From assembly GCA_007693965.1 (NCBI GenBank), contig RECQ01000040.1:1-64000 (forward strand): a DNA stretch of 64,000 nucleotides, in the 5' to 3' direction. Of this stretch, positions 32,923 to 42,492 are shown piece after piece (the first letter of the stretch is position 1; each line of letters starts with the position of its first letter). The notes under the pieces are model-generated. The model searched no databases and had not been told where the DNA came from. It saw nothing but the letters and a program-made list of their open reading frames with translations. A program made the position numbers and the translations under genes. This DNA is from Phycisphaeraceae bacterium. Lineage in GTDB: Bacteria > Planctomycetota > Phycisphaerae > Phycisphaerales > UBA1924.

Positions 32923-34924
32923 GCTTCGCGGCCGGCTTCGCCGGTGCGGGTCTGTTCTCGCGCGACTCGGAGCCGGCCGGCGTCGGCTCACCGGGATGGG
33001 TGGCGCGTTCTGTCGCAGGCGTGAAGTTCTTCATGATGCGTCCGTTGGACGGGATCATGATCAACCGACCGGGCCGAAGCTCCACAATCTGCATCTCGAC
33101 GCCGGACTGGCCGACGGTCCCACCTTGCCGCACTGCCGGGCCGGCGCGTCGTGTCGTCCGGGCCGTGGGTTGTGGCAACTGCTGCTGGTCCGGGGTTATG
33201 TGGGCCATCTGATGACCCTCACCGGCCATGCCGAGCAGGTTGTTGGGAACCGTGTTGAGCCAGCTCTTCGCGGCCCGCCAGGATGGATCGAAGATCGACC
33301 GACGCCACAGGACGGGCACGTATCCCATATCGAGCATGTTCTCGACATCGTTCACAAGCTCCTGATTCGTCGGCTCTCGACCGAGGGCGTTTTCCAGGCG
33401 GGTGTGCATGACACCGACCCAGGTTTCATGTCCGGGGAGGAGGAAGTCGGCCAGATAGAATGGAGTCGTCAACTGGCGCGCGTCTGCGGGGTCCACATCG
33501 AAGCGTGCCGTGACGTACAGATCAAACCATGTGGGCGCAAGAGTGTGGAAGAGATCGGCGCTGCGGCCTTCAGTCACGAACCGGACATGGGGATGCCGCT
33601 CCTGCATCATCTCGATGCGCTCGTACACCTCCCACAGGGCGGACTTGAACACCGCGTCCAGGCCGATGACCGTGGCGCCTGCCTGGACCGCCAGGTCGAG
33701 CTCGCGAAGCACCGCGTCCATGTGCTCGGAGTTGTCCATCTCAATCCGCTCCGCGTGGGGCGTATCCCACTGATCCATGTATTCGGAGGACCGCCCCCAC
33801 CACAGCCCGAGTTCGACGCCGGCCTGCGAAAATCTGCGAAGCTGCTGAGGCGCATTTCTGAGCATGGCGCCTTCCGACGCCGAGGTCATCCAGTTGGATG
33901 TGAATTGGAACGGGAAGTTGTTCTCCCTGTTCTCGTGGTACACGCCGGATGGCGCCCACAACATGAGCCGCTCGGGCCCGTTCTGGATTTCGTTGAATAT
34001 ATTGTCGACCCACGGCTTCCAGCCGTGCAGATCCGGGCGAAACCTGTTGGGGCCCGCGAAGCCGAATTTGTTGTCCGCAGACGCTCTCCAGGCGCCCGCC
34101 ACCGTGACGCCCAGCACCGGGCGCGGATCGCGCGAGTAGCGGACGCCGCCATAGAGCGATCGGAAGTAGTCTCGATAGGGCAGGAGCGTGCGGACCCACT
34201 CCTCGGGGTTCCTGGTGACACGAACTGACACGACGTAGGTGCGTCGCTCCCCGGGCGCGAGGAATGATTCGTCCCGGATTCGGGATCCGGGATTTTCATT
34301 CCCGAAATTGTCGAATCGGAACTGGACGGCCCAGCCGCGCCCCCCCTCCCCCACCGAGCTGCCGCCGCCCGGGCTCCACATTTCGGTGCGAACCTGGTGC
34401 TTGTACTCGAGCATCGGATACTGCAGACTCACGCCGACGGCGATGTCATCGTTGCGCATGACGAAGACAGGCGAGTACCACCTGTTGGGGTAGGTCCAAG
34501 CGCTGTAGGCGCGCGGCTGGCGCGTGTCACCGACCGCCGGTTTGCCGTCGAAGCGAAAATCCTGGTACGTGATCTGCTGACCGAGCGTGAGGACGCCGAC
34601 TTCGACAGCGCCGAGTGCTTTCGGGGTCGAGCTCGAGTTGTGATAAGAGTACACCAGATCGAAGCCCGTCGGTTGAGGACGACGCTCGATCGTGGGTGTG
34701 ATGGTGTTGTGCTCAGGATTGGCGACGTGCAGCTTGCGGTCGCGCTGCATGAGGATGGGGGCGCCGGTGGACGCGTCCCGCATTTCGATCTTGCCCTGCT
34801 GTACGGTTGTGTTGACGATCGCTTGCCCGCTTTCGAGCACGGGGATCTGCTGTGCGCAGGCGACGCCGCAGAGAAGCGTTGCGATCACCAGGCATCGACC
34901 TATCACCATCACATGCTGGAACAT
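32867..34924 (-). CDS. Secreted protein with glycosidase-like TIM-barrel region
   Basis: The 685-residue precursor begins with a signal peptide (CLVIATLLCGVACAQQ; the cysteine context does not fit a true lipobox). A beta-rich N-terminal domain (about 30-260) is followed by a region (about 270-560) whose repeats LGVTVAGAW, GVELGLWWGRSSEY, GATVIGLDAVF and HVRFVTEGRS look like the strands of a TIM-barrel glycoside hydrolase. No family can be assigned and catalytic acids are not certain. The tail is Pro/Thr/Arg-rich. AGGAGG just before the ATG at 34924 supports this start. Its position in a polysaccharide locus suggests trimming or release of polymer. Confidence 0.7.
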   Translation of the reverse strand: MFQHVMVIGRCLVIATLLCGVACAQQIPVLESGQAIVNTTVQQGKIEMRDASTGAPILMQRDRKLHVANPEHNTITPTIERRPQPTGFDLVYSYHNSSSTPKALGAVEVGVLTLGQQITYQDFRFDGKPAVGDTRQPRAYSAWTYPNRWYSPVFVMRNDDIAVGVSLQYPMLEYKHQVRTEMWSPGGGSSVGEGGRGWAVQFRFDNFGNENPGSRIRDESFLAPGERRTYVVSVRVTRNPEEWVRTLLPYRDYFRSLYGGVRYSRDPRPVLGVTVAGAWRASADNKFGFAGPNRFRPDLHGWKPWVDNIFNEIQNGPERLMLWAPSGVYHENRENNFPFQFTSNWMTSASEGAMLRNAPQQLRRFSQAGVELGLWWGRSSEYMDQWDTPHAERIEMDNSEHMDAVLRELDLAVQAGATVIGLDAVFKSALWEVYERIEMMQERHPHVRFVTEGRSADLFHTLAPTWFDLYVTARFDVDPADARQLTTPFYLADFLLPGHETWVGVMHTRLENALGREPTNQELVNDVENMLDMGYVPVLWRRSIFDPSWRAAKSWLNTVPNNLLGMAGEGHQMAHITPDQQQLPQPTARTTRRAGPAVRQGGTVGQSGVEMQIVELRPGRLIMIPSNGRIMKNFTPATERATHPGEPTPAGSESRENRPAPAKPAAKPTKDDAPSSTTTVAPAPR

Positions 34925-35295
34925 GGCTCCTCCTACGATGGCCACCCGCGTCCGATTCATCCGATTTCTCCTGCAATGAGTACTATCTGATGAATAGGTC
35001 CGGTCATCGAGCCGGAAAAGGCGGCATGCGCTGTTTCTCTTCTCAACGTCCTCACCAGACGGAGCGACTGATGCGCCCCCTCAACTTCACCCAGCCGACA
35101 GAGTCGGATTGGGAGGGTTGTTCAATCCGTGGCGAACAATCCGGACGGAGCGGTTTTGGCGACGCGAAACGCGACGGCCGGGACACGCCACCCTCCCCTC
35201 CCCGGCGATCATCCCGACATCCAGACTGTGGCGAATCCTCGTGCTCCACCGATGTTGCGCAGGGTCGTTCTGTGGGGCTTCGCAGCGGCGCCAGG
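34925..35295. other. Intergenic stretch, probably part decayed
   Basis: No intact gene is seen. A short plus-strand frame near 35129 (VANNPDG-like) may be more of the ASPIC/UnbV pseudogene that follows, but this is not secure. The leftward promoter of the secreted protein gene should lie at the left end. Confidence 0.4.
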
Positions 35296-35638
35296 GCTGA
35301 CATTGGCAACAACGGCCGGCTCGATGTCTTCGTCACCAATGTGGGCGACGGTAATCGCCTCCTTCGCAACGGCACCATTCGCAGCAACAACTGGCTCCAG
35401 TGGCTCCAGGTGGAGGTCGAAGGCGTCGTTTCAAATCGCTCTGGAATCGGCGCCCGGATCACCGTGATCTCCGGCGGGTTGGCACAGATCCGTGAAGTGC
35501 AGGCCGGCACGGGCGACATGACTCATCGTGGATGAGCTGACCATCGACAGGCCCTTCGAAATCGTTCAGACGCTCACCGATGTGCCTGTGAAGCATTGGC
35601 TGTTGGTTGTGGAGCCGGACGAGCCGCCGCTCGACTGA
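35296..35638 (+). pseudogene. Frameshifted ASPIC/UnbV (CRTAC1-like) C-terminal remnant
   Basis: The first part reads ADIGNNGRLDVFVTNVGDGN, then NRSGIGARITVISGG and IREVQAGTG, which match the FG-GAP to ASPIC/UnbV junction of CRTAC1-type surface proteins. That frame ends at 35535. From 35528 another frame continues the same domain with VDELTI, IVQTLTDVPVK and LLVVEPDEPP, and stops at 35638, as the family usually ends. The large N-terminal repeat region is absent and no start codon fits. It is a truncated, frameshifted gene. Confidence 0.75.
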
Positions 35639-35699
35639 CGCGGATTTCCCGTCCAAGCCGCTTGACGCGCCCCCGCTCTGAGCCAACCCTGTCCGCTTC

Positions 35700-36779
35700 A
35701 TGAAGCGCGCCAAACGCCCAGAGCCTTCCGCGGGGAATCGACATCGCAGACGCCCCTGGCCTCGAAGGCTGGCGCTGGGAGTCGCAGCATGGATGTTTCG
35801 CATTGGGTGGTGGACGCCGGTCGTCGCCCTCGCATGGTCGAACCGGCCTTACCTGCTGGATCTGCTCGCGCAGTTCACTCCTCATTCCGTCGTGCTCATC
35901 GCCGGCGCCGCCGCGGCGATGCTCCTGATCGGCGCCCGGCGACTGGGGATCGAGGCCGGCGTCGCATGCCTGCTGCTCCTCGTCCTCTGCCTCGGCGCCC
36001 ATTACGGGGGGCCCGCGTCGATCGCTCCCGAGCCGGATGAGCCCGTCCATCGCCTCCGGGTGGTGACCTACAACGCCAAATGGGTGAAGCCGCTGCCGGA
36101 TGACACCATCGGTGACTGGCTGCGTGAGCAGGACGCCGATCTGGTGTGCTTGTTCGACCCCCCCTGGAGGCTGGTCCGGCAGGAGCCGTGGCTGCAGGAG
36201 ATGTATCCGTACCGCATTCAGCCCCAGCCCGGCCTGTGGTGGTCAATTGTGCTGCTGAGCCGCCACCCGATCGAGCCGGTGCGGATGGCTGAGAATACGC
36301 AGGAGACGCAGCACAGCTTCATCGGGCTACGCTCCGTCATCGTCATGCTGGAGGACGGAACGAGGCTGGCCTTCTCGGGCACGAGGCCCCGATCGCCGCG
36401 AACGAAGGAAGACTGGCGCCGATCAATCATCAGCGTCGAGCGCGACGCGAAGATCGTGCGTGACTACCTAGAGGAGCACGACATCCCGATGGTGCTCGCG
36501 GCGGATATGAACTCGACGCCCACGGGGCGTCTGCACCGGGCGTTCGTCGCTGTCAGCGGCCTGCGCACCTGGGGCGCCCCCTTCGGGCGGGGCACATGGC
36601 CGGCGCAGGCGCCTCCATTGTTCTCGCTCCCGATCGATCGGGTCTGGACGACGCCGGATGTGCGCATCACCGACATCCGCATCGGACCGCGACTCAGCTC
36701 CGATCATCGGCCGGTGGTGGTGGAGCTGGAGATTCCGGCGCGGGCTCAGCGCGACGAAGACGACTCAGAGTCGCCGTGA
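35700..36779 (+). CDS. Membrane-anchored endonuclease/exonuclease/phosphatase-family protein
   Basis: The 359-residue protein has up to three N-terminal membrane segments (about 25-50, 63-80 and 86-101), then an EEP-fold domain: VVTYNAKWV, a weak second motif, LAADMNSTPTGR near residue 261, and SDHRPVVVEL near the C-terminus. These are the metal- and phosphate-binding motifs of DNase-I-like phosphodiesterases. The domain faces the outside if the helices are counted as three; the substrate (nucleic acid, lipid or sugar phosphate) is unknown. It overlaps the convergent polymerase gene by 34 bp. Confidence 0.85.
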   Translation: MKRAKRPEPSAGNRHRRRPWPRRLALGVAAWMFRIGWWTPVVALAWSNRPYLLDLLAQFTPHSVVLIAGAAAAMLLIGARRLGIEAGVACLLLLVLCLGAHYGGPASIAPEPDEPVHRLRVVTYNAKWVKPLPDDTIGDWLREQDADLVCLFDPPWRLVRQEPWLQEMYPYRIQPQPGLWWSIVLLSRHPIEPVRMAENTQETQHSFIGLRSVIVMLEDGTRLAFSGTRPRSPRTKEDWRRSIISVERDAKIVRDYLEEHDIPMVLAADMNSTPTGRLHRAFVAVSGLRTWGAPFGRGTWPAQAPPLFSLPIDRVWTTPDVRITDIRIGPRLSSDHRPVVVELEIPARAQRDEDDSESP

Positions 36780-38203
36780 TCAGCGCCGCCGCCATAGGGA
36801 TCAGTGGTGTATTTGTCGCCGTAGTCGTCGTACGCCTCGTAGCCATGCTCCCAGTCATCCGCTGATTCATACTCGGAGGGAAGCGCCTCGTCGTACTGGA
36901 TGCGCCAACCGAGAACGGCCATGGTGCGCGCGACGACGATCATCAGGATGTAGGCGGCGATGATGCCCCAGAGGGCGTTGAACAGGAAGAGCCCGAGCTC
37001 GCCGCGGGGAAGCCCGATGATCTGGCCCAGCGCTGTGCCCATCGGCAGCACCATGAAGGGGTTGTATGGGTGCAGCCGGACCACTTCATCGAAGTATCGC
37101 AGGATGAGCCCGAGGCCGATCGCATACGGAATGAGGGCGAGCAACGGGTTGTCGGCGGCGATGTGGCCGATCATACCCGGGCCGATCGAGAAGTTGGCCT
37201 GTTTGTATCTGCCGGCGCGGGAGTGTCGCACCGTCATGCGTCCCAGCGCATCCGGTTTTTCCGGCCAGTATTGTCGCGGGATCGGGTGGACGACAAAGTA
37301 GTAGAGCGAATGGAGCGTGATGTAGTCGAAACGGTATGGGTAATTCTCGATGAGCCACATGCTGTTGCGCGCTGTGTCCTGGCCTGAGACCATGTCGACG
37401 ACGCCCTCGCGGAGCTTGCCTGCCGATTGCTGCATGAGCTGCATCTGCTCGACGGCGGAGCGCTCACGCTCGACGCCGCTTCGGATCACGGTGAAGGCCG
37501 CCATCATCGCCACGGCCCCCGCGGTGAGCACGCCGAATCGGAAGAGACTTCGAACCGGAGGCATGTGCTTCCAGTGGCTGTGATAGGCTCCCCACATGAC
37601 GCAGGTCAGCACCGAGAGTAGGCTTCTGCGGCCGAAGGCATTGTGAATCACCGCCGCAAGTGCGAGCAGAATGACTCCGCAGGCGACGGCGCCGACGATC
37701 GGATTCCAGAGTCGAGGCGCGTACGCCCATGCGGCCATGCCCGCGGCGAGGGAGAGAATGCCGATCGACATTGTGTTGGTGAGCGTGCCGATGAGGGGGA
37801 TTTGGCCCAGGCCGAAGCGGAAGACGAGTCCGATGAAGAGAACCGCAATCGCGAGTGTGAGCGTGCTGGTGACGCCCGGCGCCGCCTCGCCGGCGGGCGT
37901 CAGGCGCGCCAGGCCGCGAGCGATCCAGCCACGGGAGTAGGCGACGAGAAAGATCCCAAGGAAGAGCAGGACCATCACTGCGTACTTGGTCGCCGTAGCA
38001 GGCAGGTCCTGGATGGTGAGCGAGCCGTAGACCTGTGTACGCAGGAGCACGATGGCGCTGGTGAGCTGGAAGACGATGAAGCCCATCAGGAAGAAATTGC
38101 GCAGGCTCAGCAGATCGTGGCTGCCGCTCACGTACTGCTTCAGCATCATCACGCACAGCGCGATGGTGAGTAGGACCATCAGGATCGTGATCAGTGGAAC
38201 CAT
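36746..38203 (-). CDS. Wzy-like polysaccharide polymerase (multi-span membrane protein)
   Basis: The 485-residue protein has about ten to twelve hydrophobic helices, beginning MVPLITILMVLLTIALCVMML, and a large central loop containing YYFVVHPIPRQYWPEKP. That loop is reminiscent of oligosaccharide-repeat polymerases, which carry the catalytic loop between late helices. The acidic, Tyr/Asp-rich C-terminal tail is cytoplasmic. Sequence alone does not prove polymerase function; the gene context, with a Wzx-type flippase and glycosyltransferases, makes it the only Wzy candidate in the window. The start at 38203 sits directly before the first helix. Confidence 0.75.
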   Translation of the reverse strand: MVPLITILMVLLTIALCVMMLKQYVSGSHDLLSLRNFFLMGFIVFQLTSAIVLLRTQVYGSLTIQDLPATATKYAVMVLLFLGIFLVAYSRGWIARGLARLTPAGEAAPGVTSTLTLAIAVLFIGLVFRFGLGQIPLIGTLTNTMSIGILSLAAGMAAWAYAPRLWNPIVGAVACGVILLALAAVIHNAFGRRSLLSVLTCVMWGAYHSHWKHMPPVRSLFRFGVLTAGAVAMMAAFTVIRSGVERERSAVEQMQLMQQSAGKLREGVVDMVSGQDTARNSMWLIENYPYRFDYITLHSLYYFVVHPIPRQYWPEKPDALGRMTVRHSRAGRYKQANFSIGPGMIGHIAADNPLLALIPYAIGLGLILRYFDEVVRLHPYNPFMVLPMGTALGQIIGLPRGELGLFLFNALWGIIAAYILMIVVARTMAVLGWRIQYDEALPSEYESADDWEHGYEAYDDYGDKYTTDPYGGGADHGDSESSSSR

Positions 38204-38472
38204 CGATCGTGCACGCTCTCCGACAGGGAAGCAGGAGGGCGATCTCTCCGCGCCCGGTGACTCTTGATACGGACCCGGACGGAGGTTGTTCACCGCCCGG
38301 CGGCCGGCGGCCACACACTGAGCCGGCCAGGTATTCCATCGGCCTCGCGGAGGACGTCCGGAAGTTGATTTTCCGACCACCAGGCGGTCGGGGGTAGAAA
38401 TCTAGCATGTCGGCGGCAGCCGGGCTGGGAGCAGGCACGGGGGGACCGGACGGAGTTCGATCGGTGGGCTTT

Positions 38473-39402
38473 TCAGACGTCGTAGCCCAGCTCGGCGAGG
38501 TCGACACCGAGCATTTCCGCGAGTCGTCGGTTGGAGCCCCGGTAGCGATCGCCGACTTCCTGGCGAATTCGGGCTTCATCGCACGACTTGAAGTAGCGTC
38601 GAATCGGCCCCGGGGTCAGCCGGTCAATCTTCTCCATCCCGCGCCGGCACGCCATGGACACGATGTAGCTGTCGATGGGCGCCAACGGGTTGATTCGATC
38701 ACGGACGAAGAGAAGGTTCATCGGTCTCTTGACGATGACTGCAAGTCCGGAAAGCGCGATGTTCCGGCGCTCGCTGGGAGGCGCTTCGATGGCGTCGGCG
38801 CCGGCGAATTCAGTGATCTTCCTGACGAAATTTGTGGCGTCGCGCCGGAGCCATTCGTAGGGCATCGCCAGAATTTGCTCGGCGCCGAAGAGTTCGCGAT
38901 ATCGCCGTATCAGAGCGTCATATTCGAGATAATCCCAGGAAAACATCGGAACTCGTGCCCGGCCGCGCTCCGGGGGGCGCATATATCGACGGAGCGAGGT
39001 CACGTCGCCTTCACGGACATACTGCTGATAAACAGACGCAACCATGCTGCGCTGCTCTCGGAAGCAGATGAGAACTTTGGCGTCCGGATAGGCCGCGTGC
39101 AGCCGTTCGGTGATCACCGCGCCGTCGTAAGCGCCGGAATGGGGGTTGCCGCTCAGACGCTCTGCTGAAAGCACGGGGATGCGTCCGTCGCGTTCAGCGG
39201 TCTGAAAGCCCGGAGCGAGTGCAGCTCTCGTAGAAGGAGCATCGAATTTGAAAGGGCTGACGAGTACGAACCGATCGATGATCTCACCGCGTGTCCATGG
39301 CTGAGAAAAACCAGCCTGCGCGTTGGAGAAGATATGCTTCTGGAGCCAGGTGGTGCCCGTCTTGTGATAGCCGATGTGTATCAGCGCATTGCTGTTTGAC
39401 AT
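38473..39402 (-). CDS. Sulfotransferase 1
   Basis: The 309-residue protein starts with the 5'-phosphosulfate loop IHIGYHKTGTTWLQKH (residues about 8-23). A 3'-phosphate-binding-type segment follows at AKVLICFREQRSMVASVYQQY. It should move sulfate from PAPS to a hydroxyl or amine of a glycan. It is soluble, with no membrane anchor. About 125 bp separate it from the upstream methyltransferase gene. It is one of five sequence-diverse sulfotransferases in the locus, suggesting different acceptor positions. Confidence 0.9.
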   Translation of the reverse strand: MSNSNALIHIGYHKTGTTWLQKHIFSNAQAGFSQPWTRGEIIDRFVLVSPFKFDAPSTRAALAPGFQTAERDGRIPVLSAERLSGNPHSGAYDGAVITERLHAAYPDAKVLICFREQRSMVASVYQQYVREGDVTSLRRYMRPPERGRARVPMFSWDYLEYDALIRRYRELFGAEQILAMPYEWLRRDATNFVRKITEFAGADAIEAPPSERRNIALSGLAVIVKRPMNLLFVRDRINPLAPIDSYIVSMACRRGMEKIDRLTPGPIRRYFKSCDEARIRQEVGDRYRGSNRRLAEMLGVDLAELGYDV

Positions 39403-39529
39403 GGTTCTGATCGTATTGCTTCGTGCGGTACGCGGAGTCTACTGAGAGTTCTGTGAAAGCGATGTGAGGGGCAATGCAACCGACACCGGCCGCTGGGAAA
39501 TTGCTTCCCCCGTTCATCCAAACGCCTTC

Positions 39530-40306
39530 TCATCGCACATACACGAGATTTTCGCGCGTCGGCGACTCATGAGCCACCCGGAACCCTGCCTGGAGCAGGC
39601 GGTCGCGCACGGCCCTGGTCCGCTCGGCGCCGATGATGCGCTCGTGCAGCTCGACGGCGACCTTGCGGATGGACTGGAAGTCGATGATCTGGAAGATGTC
39701 GTGTTCGCCGCCCTCGATGTCCACGATGAGGAATGTCGGGGCGATCCGCCGGATCTCATCGTTGAGCTTTCGCTTCGGCGTCTGCACCGGGCGAGATTGC
39801 TCCGAGCGGGGCGTCGATGAGGAGGACCAGAAATTCTCCTCGATGTAGAAGGTCTGCTCCCCCTCCTCGTCGCCCAGAAAAGCGACATTCAGGTGCGGGT
39901 TCAGATTGTTGAGCTGAAAGTTCTCGCGGATGAAGGGCTCCAGCGCGGGATTCGCCTCGTAGGTGTGCACTTTGTCCTCACCGATGCGCCCGGCGCAGAA
40001 GAGCGAGACGAAACCCAGGCCCGTGCCCAGCTCCATCACCACATCGCCTTTCTCCAGGTGGCGACCGATGCCACTCAGCTCGTACCGCTCATACTCGCCG
40101 CTGTAGATCGAGCGCACGAGGGTCGGCGTGAGGTGTGGTCCGATCGCCAGTTTCACGCCGTGATGCCGCACGACGCTTGGCCGCGTGACGCTGCGGATCG
40201 CAAGATGTGCTTGCTGACGCAGCAGGATCAGGCCCAGGCGCACCGGACCCAGCCGACGCCGTCCGCCATCGTCGCCATTCTGTTTCTCGTGCGCGCCAGT
40301 GTTCAT
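39530..40306 (-). CDS. FkbM-family methyltransferase
   Basis: The 258-residue protein has the SAM site VVMELGTGLGFVSLF, the acidic second motif YEANPALEPF, and FLIVDIEGGEHDIF, typical of FkbM-type O-methyltransferases. It probably methylates a sugar or a glycan end. A longer start at 40375 would add 23 residues and overlap the upstream sulfotransferase gene by 20 bp; neither start has a strong ribosome-binding site. Confidence 0.85.
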   Translation of the reverse strand: MNTGAHEKQNGDDGGRRRLGPVRLGLILLRQQAHLAIRSVTRPSVVRHHGVKLAIGPHLTPTLVRSIYSGEYERYELSGIGRHLEKGDVVMELGTGLGFVSLFCAGRIGEDKVHTYEANPALEPFIRENFQLNNLNPHLNVAFLGDEEGEQTFYIEENFWSSSSTPRSEQSRPVQTPKRKLNDEIRRIAPTFLIVDIEGGEHDIFQIIDFQSIRKVAVELHERIIGAERTRAVRDRLLQAGFRVAHESPTRENLVYVR

Positions 40307-40355
40307 GGTCGGCTTGATCTCGCTGTGAGCGCCCCCGCTGGGTGGCGTGGTGGTT

Positions 40356-41183
40356 TCAGAATCCCCAATAATCATGTGGCTTGCCGTAGCGCTCCAGGAA
40401 CGCGTGGCTGTCTTCGCGCAGGCGTTCGACGGTCCAGGCACGGGTCTGTTCGTCCCATCTCGGCTTCTCCGTCGGCTTCTTGAGCATGGTGCGAAAGGGC
40501 TTGCGGACCGGTTCGGGCACGCGTTTGCGAATGGTGGAGAAGTTGGGGATCCGGCGAAGCGCTTTGAGGATCGGCGTGTCCTCCCGGCTGCCCGTCGAGG
40601 CGTTCTTGACCAGCGATTCGGGCAGGGCTTCTCGATCCGGATCCACACCCAGGAACTCGAAGCAGCGTCGCATCGTGCCGGGTTGATCGGCCGTGAAGTC
40701 CTCAAAGAAGAGCACCATGATGCGGTCGTCAGGCCACCAGCGGCGGTAGACATCGATCTGCCGACGATATGAGCTGGTGTCGAGATAGACGGGGTTCGTG
40801 CGCACAGCGTCGTTGAAGGGCAGTCTTTCGCGGCCGCCACGGGATCGCAGGTGAATCCAGTTGGAGAGGATGCGATCGAGCGGGTTGCGCACGATGTAGA
40901 AGAGCTTCGCATCCGGCAGATGCTCGGCGATGCGCGGCGCCGCGTCGGGATGGGTCGCTTGCATGGAGTAGGAAGCGCTGCCCTCGCCGGCCGCGGCCAT
41001 GCCTTCGGCGGCCTGGAAGTATTGTTCGTACCAATTCCAGCCCTTGCGCCAGATGTGATCGTGGGAGAAGAAATAGAGCTCCTTGGGCTTGGTCATGAAG
41101 ATGTCCGGGTGGCGCCCCAGCAGATCGCACAGGCTGGAAGTTGCGCATTTCTGCGCCCCGATGACCAGGTAATTCGGCTTCAT
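40356..41183 (-). CDS. Sulfotransferase 2 (heparan-sulfate-sulfotransferase-like)
   Basis: The 275-residue protein has a 5'-PSB loop VIGAQKCATSSLCDLL (about residues 7-22), KELYFFSHD, and the 3'-phosphate segment KLFYIVRNPLDRILSNWIH. This combination resembles the heparan sulfate N- and 3-O-sulfotransferase group rather than the cytosolic type. The start overlaps the stop of the upstream glycosyltransferase by 4 bp (ATGA), indicating coupling. Confidence 0.93.
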   Translation of the reverse strand: MKPNYLVIGAQKCATSSLCDLLGRHPDIFMTKPKELYFFSHDHIWRKGWNWYEQYFQAAEGMAAAGEGSASYSMQATHPDAAPRIAEHLPDAKLFYIVRNPLDRILSNWIHLRSRGGRERLPFNDAVRTNPVYLDTSSYRRQIDVYRRWWPDDRIMVLFFEDFTADQPGTMRRCFEFLGVDPDREALPESLVKNASTGSREDTPILKALRRIPNFSTIRKRVPEPVRKPFRTMLKKPTEKPRWDEQTRAWTVERLREDSHAFLERYGKPHDYWGF

Positions 41184-42406
41184 ACCGACCCCCCCGCCCC
41201 GGCGGCGATGGGGCGCTCCGCCTCTGCGTCGCTGCCTGCGCCGGCGAGACCGACGAGGCGGTCCAGCAGTTCGTTGAATGTCCTGTCAGGATTGCACAGC
41301 GATTTCATGTGCTCGCGCGCTGCCCGGCCCATGCGGATTCTTCCCGCAGGATCTTCGATCATGCGCTCCATCGCCTCTTCGACTGCCTGCCAATCGCCCT
41401 GGGGACAGAGCAGCCCGGTCTCTCCATCAAGCACGACCTCGGGGATGCCCGCGAGATGCGTTGAGATCACGGGCAGGCCCGCCGCGGCGGCTTCGAGGAT
41501 GGCGCGGGGGAGCTGGTCGATCTTCGTCGGCAAGACGAACATGTCCATCGACGGCAACAGCTCGCCGACGAGCTCCTGGTTGGGCACGCGGCCGCGCCAG
41601 ACCACGTTGCGGGCGCTCGCCTCCTGAGGCGCGTTCCCGATCACGTGCAGCTCAGCGCGATCGGCGAAGCGGCGCTGATGGATCTTCAGCAGGATCGGGC
41701 CGCCCTTGCGGGCCCAGGCGTTGCCGACGAATGCGATGCGCACCGGATCGCCCGCGGGCGTGGGCGGGGAGTCGGCGCGGCTGCGCTCCGGGGGGCGCAC
41801 GCCGCTGCGGGCGATGTGGACGCGGGATTCGGGAACGCCGTAGTCGCGCTTCAGCGATCTGGCCGCCCAGGAGTTGCGGCAGGCGATCAGGTCTGCCTCG
41901 TTGAACATGCGGCGCTCGGCGCGAATGAAGGGAGCCCGGGCCAGCGACGAATAGCCGAAATCGGCGACATCGCCCGCGGCGGTTCCATCAATGTTGAGGG
42001 CAAACTTTGCACTTCCCTTAGGTTTCACGTCGACCATGGCCAGGGCCACGCCCTGGGTCATGATGTGGACGACGTCGAAGCGACTGACATCGAGGGGGCC
42101 GAGCAGCCAGCGACGCAGAATCCAGCGCCACATGATGAGGTGGCGATGGCTGTGAAAATCCCATCCGCGGGTGTGGAAGGGGAGCGACTTGCCCAGGATC
42201 TTGTTCCACAAGGGAAAGTTCAGCTTGATGTGAACCGCATCGATGTCGTCGCGCTGGTCGGTGTATTCGACAAGCCGCTTGTAGTACTCACCGAAGCCGA
42301 GAAACGCGCTGCTGATGAAGAGCATGCGCACCGGGCCCGTCCTCTGCCCCGGCGGCAGCCGATCGGGAGCGACGTCCTTCAGGTTGACGCTGACAAGGCG
42401 GTTCAC
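41180..42406 (-). CDS. Family-4-type glycosyltransferase
   Basis: The 408-residue GT-B enzyme has a variable N-terminal acceptor domain and a C-terminal donor domain with RIAFVGNAWARKGG, the E-x7-E region in LPRAILEAAAAGLPVIST, and AGIPEVVLDGETGLL. It is cytosolic or peripheral. Coupled by a 4-bp overlap to sulfotransferase 2, so its product may be that enzyme's substrate. The sugar is not predictable. Confidence 0.92.
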   Translation of the reverse strand: MNRLVSVNLKDVAPDRLPPGQRTGPVRMLFISSAFLGFGEYYKRLVEYTDQRDDIDAVHIKLNFPLWNKILGKSLPFHTRGWDFHSHRHLIMWRWILRRWLLGPLDVSRFDVVHIMTQGVALAMVDVKPKGSAKFALNIDGTAAGDVADFGYSSLARAPFIRAERRMFNEADLIACRNSWAARSLKRDYGVPESRVHIARSGVRPPERSRADSPPTPAGDPVRIAFVGNAWARKGGPILLKIHQRRFADRAELHVIGNAPQEASARNVVWRGRVPNQELVGELLPSMDMFVLPTKIDQLPRAILEAAAAGLPVISTHLAGIPEVVLDGETGLLCPQGDWQAVEEAMERMIEDPAGRIRMGRAAREHMKSLCNPDRTFNELLDRLVGLAGAGSDAEAERPIAAGAGGSV

Positions 42407-42492
42407 AGGGGGGCTCCGAATTGCGGCGGGCTCGGAGGTTTATACAGGGACGCTTCCGGCGTTTCCATGATTGCGCGGATGGCGCGACGGGA

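Noticed and set aside
34850-34924. Lipoprotein signal for the secreted TIM-barrel-like protein
   Set aside because: The cysteine is preceded by G-V-A, which does not fit the usual lipobox at position -3; a plain signal peptide is more likely.
38370-38395. Hairpin CCGACC/GGTCGG as a terminator of the sulfotransferase gene
   Set aside because: Only a 6-bp stem, and no T-run follows it on the relevant strand.
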